DNA of 9,580 bases, from NCBI GenBank assembly GCA_023512665.1, contig JAILZC010000017.1:1-9580 (forward strand), given 5' to 3'. The stretch's first letter is position 1. Each line of letters opens with the position of its first letter. This DNA comes from Candidatus Bipolaricaulota bacterium (GTDB taxonomy: Bacteria > Bipolaricaulota > Bipolaricaulia > RBG-16-55-9 > DRXL01). Positions 7,166-9,580 of the stretch are shown here, one piece after another. The notes under the pieces are model-generated. The model was not told where the DNA came from, did no database searches, and worked only from the letters and a program-made list of their open reading frames with translations. The translations under genes and the position numbers were made by a program.

Positions 7166-8179
7166 ATGAAGAGCCGGTATGCTAAGATCATCGGGACGGG
7201 GCACTACGTGCCAGAGAAAGTCGTCACCAACGCCGAGATGGACGCGCGATACCCAGAGTATCAGGCGCAGAAGGGGTATCCATTGAGCCAGTGGCTCGAA
7301 TCCAACGTGGGCATCAAGGAGCGACGCTTTGCAGCTCCTGACCAAGCAGCTTCAGATTTAGCTGCCGAAGCCGCGCGCGCTGCCTTGGCTAAAGCCCACG
7401 TCCAGCCCGAAGAGCTTGATCTCTTGATCGTTGCGACAGACACGCCCGATTATCTCTCCCCAGCGACCGCGAGCGTCGTACAGCACAAGATCGGCGCGGT
7501 CAACGCCGGGGTCTTCGACGTCAATAATGCCTGCGCAGCCTCGGTCACAGCGTTGATCATCGGCAGCAAATTCATCATGACTGAACAGCACTATAATACT
7601 GTCCTCGTGGTCGGCACCTACGCCATGAGCAAGTTTATCAACTGGGCCGACTACAAGACGGCGACGGTCTTCGCCGACGGGGCTGGAGCAGCAGTACTGC
7701 GCGTCGCCGATGAGCCGGGCCTCTTAAGTTCCATCATCAAGGGCGACGGGCAGTATCACGACTACATGGGAATCTACGTGGGAGGCTCGTACAAGCCTCC
7801 CACACCGGAGCGCCTGGAACGCGGCGAACACTATATCGTCTTTGCCAAACGCTTCCCACCGGAGTTCAACGCGACCCATTGGCCCAAGCTCGTCACGAAG
7901 GTCGTCGAGGACGCTGGGTACAGAATATCTGACATAGACCGGATCTACTTCACCCAAGTCAATCTCAGCACGATCAAGACCGTGATGCAGGCGCTGGGGC
8001 TGCCGGTAGAACGAACCCATTGGGTCATGGACAAGTGGGGGTATACAGGGTCCGGGTGTGTGCTCATGGCCCTTGACGATCAGATTGAGCAATGTCGCGG
8101 CCCCAAGGCCGGAGACTTAATTGTCTTCTGTACTTCTGGGGGCGGAGCGGCGATGGCCGCGGCGGCGTTCTTGTGGTGA
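7166..8179 (+). CDS. KAS III-like (thiolase-fold) protein with altered active site
   Basis: 337 residues, the usual length for 3-oxoacyl-ACP synthase III and relatives, with recognisable features end to end: GTGHYVPEKVVTN near the N-terminus, SNVGIKERR, and a C-terminal GDLIVFCTSGGGAAMA stretch. The nucleophilic Cys is present (C123 in DVNNACAAS). Aligned by eye, the motif that carries the catalytic His in KAS III (PHQAN) reads FTQVN here, placing Thr at 263. The motif with the catalytic Asn (GNTSAAS) reads GYTGSGC, placing Tyr at 293. Decarboxylative Claisen condensation by the usual Cys-His-Asn triad is therefore unlikely. Acyl transfer, non-decarboxylative condensation or thioester hydrolysis are possible alternatives. 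It lies between the SDR and the second hydrolase, with 2- and 3-base gaps. A GGAGGG lies 14 bases before its ATG, a rather long spacing, but the conserved N-terminus supports this start. Confidence 0.88.
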   Translation: MKSRYAKIIGTGHYVPEKVVTNAEMDARYPEYQAQKGYPLSQWLESNVGIKERRFAAPDQAASDLAAEAARAALAKAHVQPEELDLLIVATDTPDYLSPATASVVQHKIGAVNAGVFDVNNACAASVTALIIGSKFIMTEQHYNTVLVVGTYAMSKFINWADYKTATVFADGAGAAVLRVADEPGLLSSIIKGDGQYHDYMGIYVGGSYKPPTPERLERGEHYIVFAKRFPPEFNATHWPKLVTKVVEDAGYRISDIDRIYFTQVNLSTIKTVMQALGLPVERTHWVMDKWGYTGSGCVLMALDDQIEQCRGPKAGDLIVFCTSGGGAAMAAAAFLW

Positions 8180-8182
8180 CCT

Positions 8183-8977
8183 ATGCCGAAGACGCGAGTG
8201 AATGGCATCGAGCTCTATTACGAGCTGCACGGCAAGCCGACAAAGGAGACCGTGCTTTTTGCCAACGGTGTCCTCGCCGATACCAGAAGCTGGGCAGGCC
8301 AGCTGCAGGCCTTTGCAGAGTATACTCTTCTGCTCTTCGATTTTCGCGGGCAAGGCCGCAGCGACAAGCCAGAAGGGCGATATTCTATGGAAGGTCACGC
8401 TACCGATGCCGTCGGGCTTTTGGAAACCCTGGGGATCGAAAGGGTTCATTGGGTCGGCGTCTCGTATGGGGGAGAGGTCGGCCTGATCGTGGCAGCGCGA
8501 TACCCCGTTGCGAGTTTGACGGTAGCTGCCTCGGTCAGCCATATTGAGCCCCCACTGAAGAACAGAATAGATCGCTGGATCGCAGCTGCCAGCACAGCTG
8601 ATCCTGAGCGCTTCTTCGACGAGACCGTCACGGATATCTTCTCTCCGCGCTTCCGTGCTCAAAACCCTCAATTTCTGGAGCTCGTGCGCCAGAGCTACAA
8701 ATCCTTGGACTACGGCGCTACCGTCCGGTTGCTAGAAGCTTTTCAGGGGCTGAACATCACACCAGAGCTGCATACGATCTCAGCCCCAACGCTGGTGCTC
8801 TGCGGTGCTGATGACCAGCTGAAACCGGTAAGCTATTCGCGGATCATTCATAGCGCGATTGCGCACTCACAATTCGTTGTGATCCCTGACTGCGGCCACG
8901 CCCTGACGTTCGAGCGGCCCCAAGAGTTCAATGACCGTGTGATAAACTTCTTAGCAGCGCAAAGGGTGCAGGTATGA
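8183..8977 (+). CDS. Alpha/beta-fold hydrolase (second of two in the operon)
   Basis: 264 residues, exactly the length of the first hydrolase in this operon and clearly related to it: both begin with a VNGxxLYYExHG pattern and share GRSDKP. Here the nucleophile elbow is GVSYGG (S94), the acid is D211 (or neighbouring D210) in CGADDQLKP, and the catalytic His is H239 in DCGHALTFE. The cap region (about 120-195) differs from its partner, so a different substrate or step is likely. The family includes enol-lactonases, esterases and C-C bond hydrolases; the motifs do not decide between them. It starts 3 bases after the KAS III-like gene without a strong ribosome binding site of its own, and its end overlaps the permease start as ATGA, so expression is probably coupled to both neighbours. 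No signal peptide is seen. Confidence 0.9.
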   Translation: MPKTRVNGIELYYELHGKPTKETVLFANGVLADTRSWAGQLQAFAEYTLLLFDFRGQGRSDKPEGRYSMEGHATDAVGLLETLGIERVHWVGVSYGGEVGLIVAARYPVASLTVAASVSHIEPPLKNRIDRWIAAASTADPERFFDETVTDIFSPRFRAQNPQFLELVRQSYKSLDYGATVRLLEAFQGLNITPELHTISAPTLVLCGADDQLKPVSYSRIIHSAIAHSQFVVIPDCGHALTFERPQEFNDRVINFLAAQRVQV

Positions 8978-9580
8978 TCGAGCAATATATCGTTCTCGGC
9001 TTGGTTCAAGGGAGCCTCTACGCCCTCATGGCGCTGGGGATGGTCTTGATCTTCAAGACGACGGACGTGGTCAATTTCGGGCAGGCGGATATGACGATGT
9101 TCAGCGCCTACGTGGGGTTCACGCTATTAGTGGGGCAGGGGTGGCCCTTCTGGGCAGCGTTGCCTGTCGTGATTGCTTTTGGCTTTCTGTTAGGGGTGGC
9201 TGTCGAGCGTTTGGCGCTGCGCCCGGCCAAAGAAGCGCCCGTGGTGAGTCTCTTGATCGTGACCCTTGGGGTGGCGCTGATGCTCAATGCGTTAGCGAGC
9301 TGGATCTGGGGGTTCGATCCCAAGTCCCTGCCCTATGCGATCAGCGGCCCGCCGTTGGTGCTTGGGAATATTATTATCACGCGGCACGATCTGGTGGTCT
9401 TCGGCACGACGATCGTGCTCAGTTTAGGGTTCTTTGCGCTCTTAAAGTTTACGAAGATCGGGACAGCGATGCGCGCGGCTGCCCAGAATACATTGGGGGC
9501 GCAGCTTCTGGGCATCCCTGTCTTCAGAATCAATATGTTGAGCTGGGGGCTTGGGGTGGCGTTGGGGGCTGTTGCTGGGG
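8974..9580 (+). CDS. livH: Branched-chain amino acid/amide-type ABC transporter permease (LivH family), 3' end outside window
   Basis: An inner-membrane permease of the LivH type, half of the channel of an ABC importer. 202 residues are visible, of about 290 expected. The N-terminus has the family pattern: hydrophobic segment at about 6-27 (GLVQGSLYALMALGMVLIF), then NFGQADM (34-40, matching the usual NFAQGE-like motif), and VERLALRPAKEAPVVSLLIVTLGVALML (by position 78-104). The conserved cytoplasmic loop GTAMRAAAQN...LLGI follows at about 163-181, where the ATPase docks. The ATG overlaps the preceding hydrolase stop (ATGA), with AAAGGG about 7 bases upstream. LivM, LivG, LivF and a binding protein would be expected just beyond the right edge. 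In operons with acyl-CoA ligases such transporters often carry aromatic or aliphatic acids rather than amino acids, which is the inference here. Confidence 0.93.
   Translation, partial: MIEQYIVLGLVQGSLYALMALGMVLIFKTTDVVNFGQADMTMFSAYVGFTLLVGQGWPFWAALPVVIAFGFLLGVAVERLALRPAKEAPVVSLLIVTLGVALMLNALASWIWGFDPKSLPYAISGPPLVLGNIIITRHDLVVFGTTIVLSLGFFALLKFTKIGTAMRAAAQNTLGAQLLGIPVFRINMLSWGLGVALGAVAG

Noticed and set aside
8117..8671. Minus-strand open frame of 184 codons
   Set aside because: It is antisense to the KAS III-like and second hydrolase genes, both of which have clear catalytic motifs, and shows no family features of its own.
1..9580. CRISPR array, tRNA or rRNA genes, insertion sequences
   Set aside because: I saw no regularly spaced direct repeats, no tRNA-like cloverleaf or rRNA stretches, and no transposase motifs; nearly all of the window is accounted for by protein-coding genes.

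Overview
The window reads as moderately GC-rich bacterial DNA from an unidentified, probably environmental lineage. Genes use mostly ATG starts, purine-rich ribosome binding sites and tight, often overlapping spacing. I cannot name the organism from sequence alone. Family assignments below rest on motif recognition by eye, not on database searches.

Layout: (1) Positions 1-2623, minus strand: one long open frame for a secreted zinc metalloprotease of the metzincin type (HExxHxxGxxH, Met-turn, Sec signal peptide). It runs off the left edge, and its last visible codons read as a NuoF-like motif. (2) Positions 2624-2780: a short divergent intergenic region with a GC-rich imperfect inverted repeat, a perfect Shine-Dalgarno for the protease and a plausible promoter for the regulator. 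(3) Positions 2781-4034, plus strand: a regulator made of two complete TetR-type repressors in one chain. (4) Positions 4035-4076: a short AT-rich gap with a good sigma-70-type promoter overlapping the regulator's stop codon, followed by a 20-bp palindrome placed like an operator. (5) Positions 4077-9580, plus strand: a compact operon. In order it holds an alpha/beta hydrolase, an acyl-CoA synthetase interrupted by one in-frame TAA, a FabG-like SDR, a KAS III-like enzyme with an altered active site, a second alpha/beta hydrolase of identical length, and the start of a LivH-type ABC permease that runs off the right edge.

Taken together, the operon looks like a TetR-controlled pathway for a carboxylic acid or ester. 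The LivH-type transporter would import it, the AMP-forming ligase would activate it to the CoA thioester, the SDR would carry out hydroxy/keto redox, the KAS III-like protein would perform acyl transfer or condensation, and the hydrolases would cleave an ester, thioester or C-C bond. The substrate is not identifiable. The family set (condensing enzyme, alpha/beta hydrolase, AMP ligase, SDR) resembles OleABCD, but the details argue against direct orthology.

Most notable points: the tandem TetR fusion with a candidate operator, the KAS III-like protein lacking the canonical His and Asn, the single nonsense codon in an otherwise intact ligase, and the NuoF-like tail on the protease frame.
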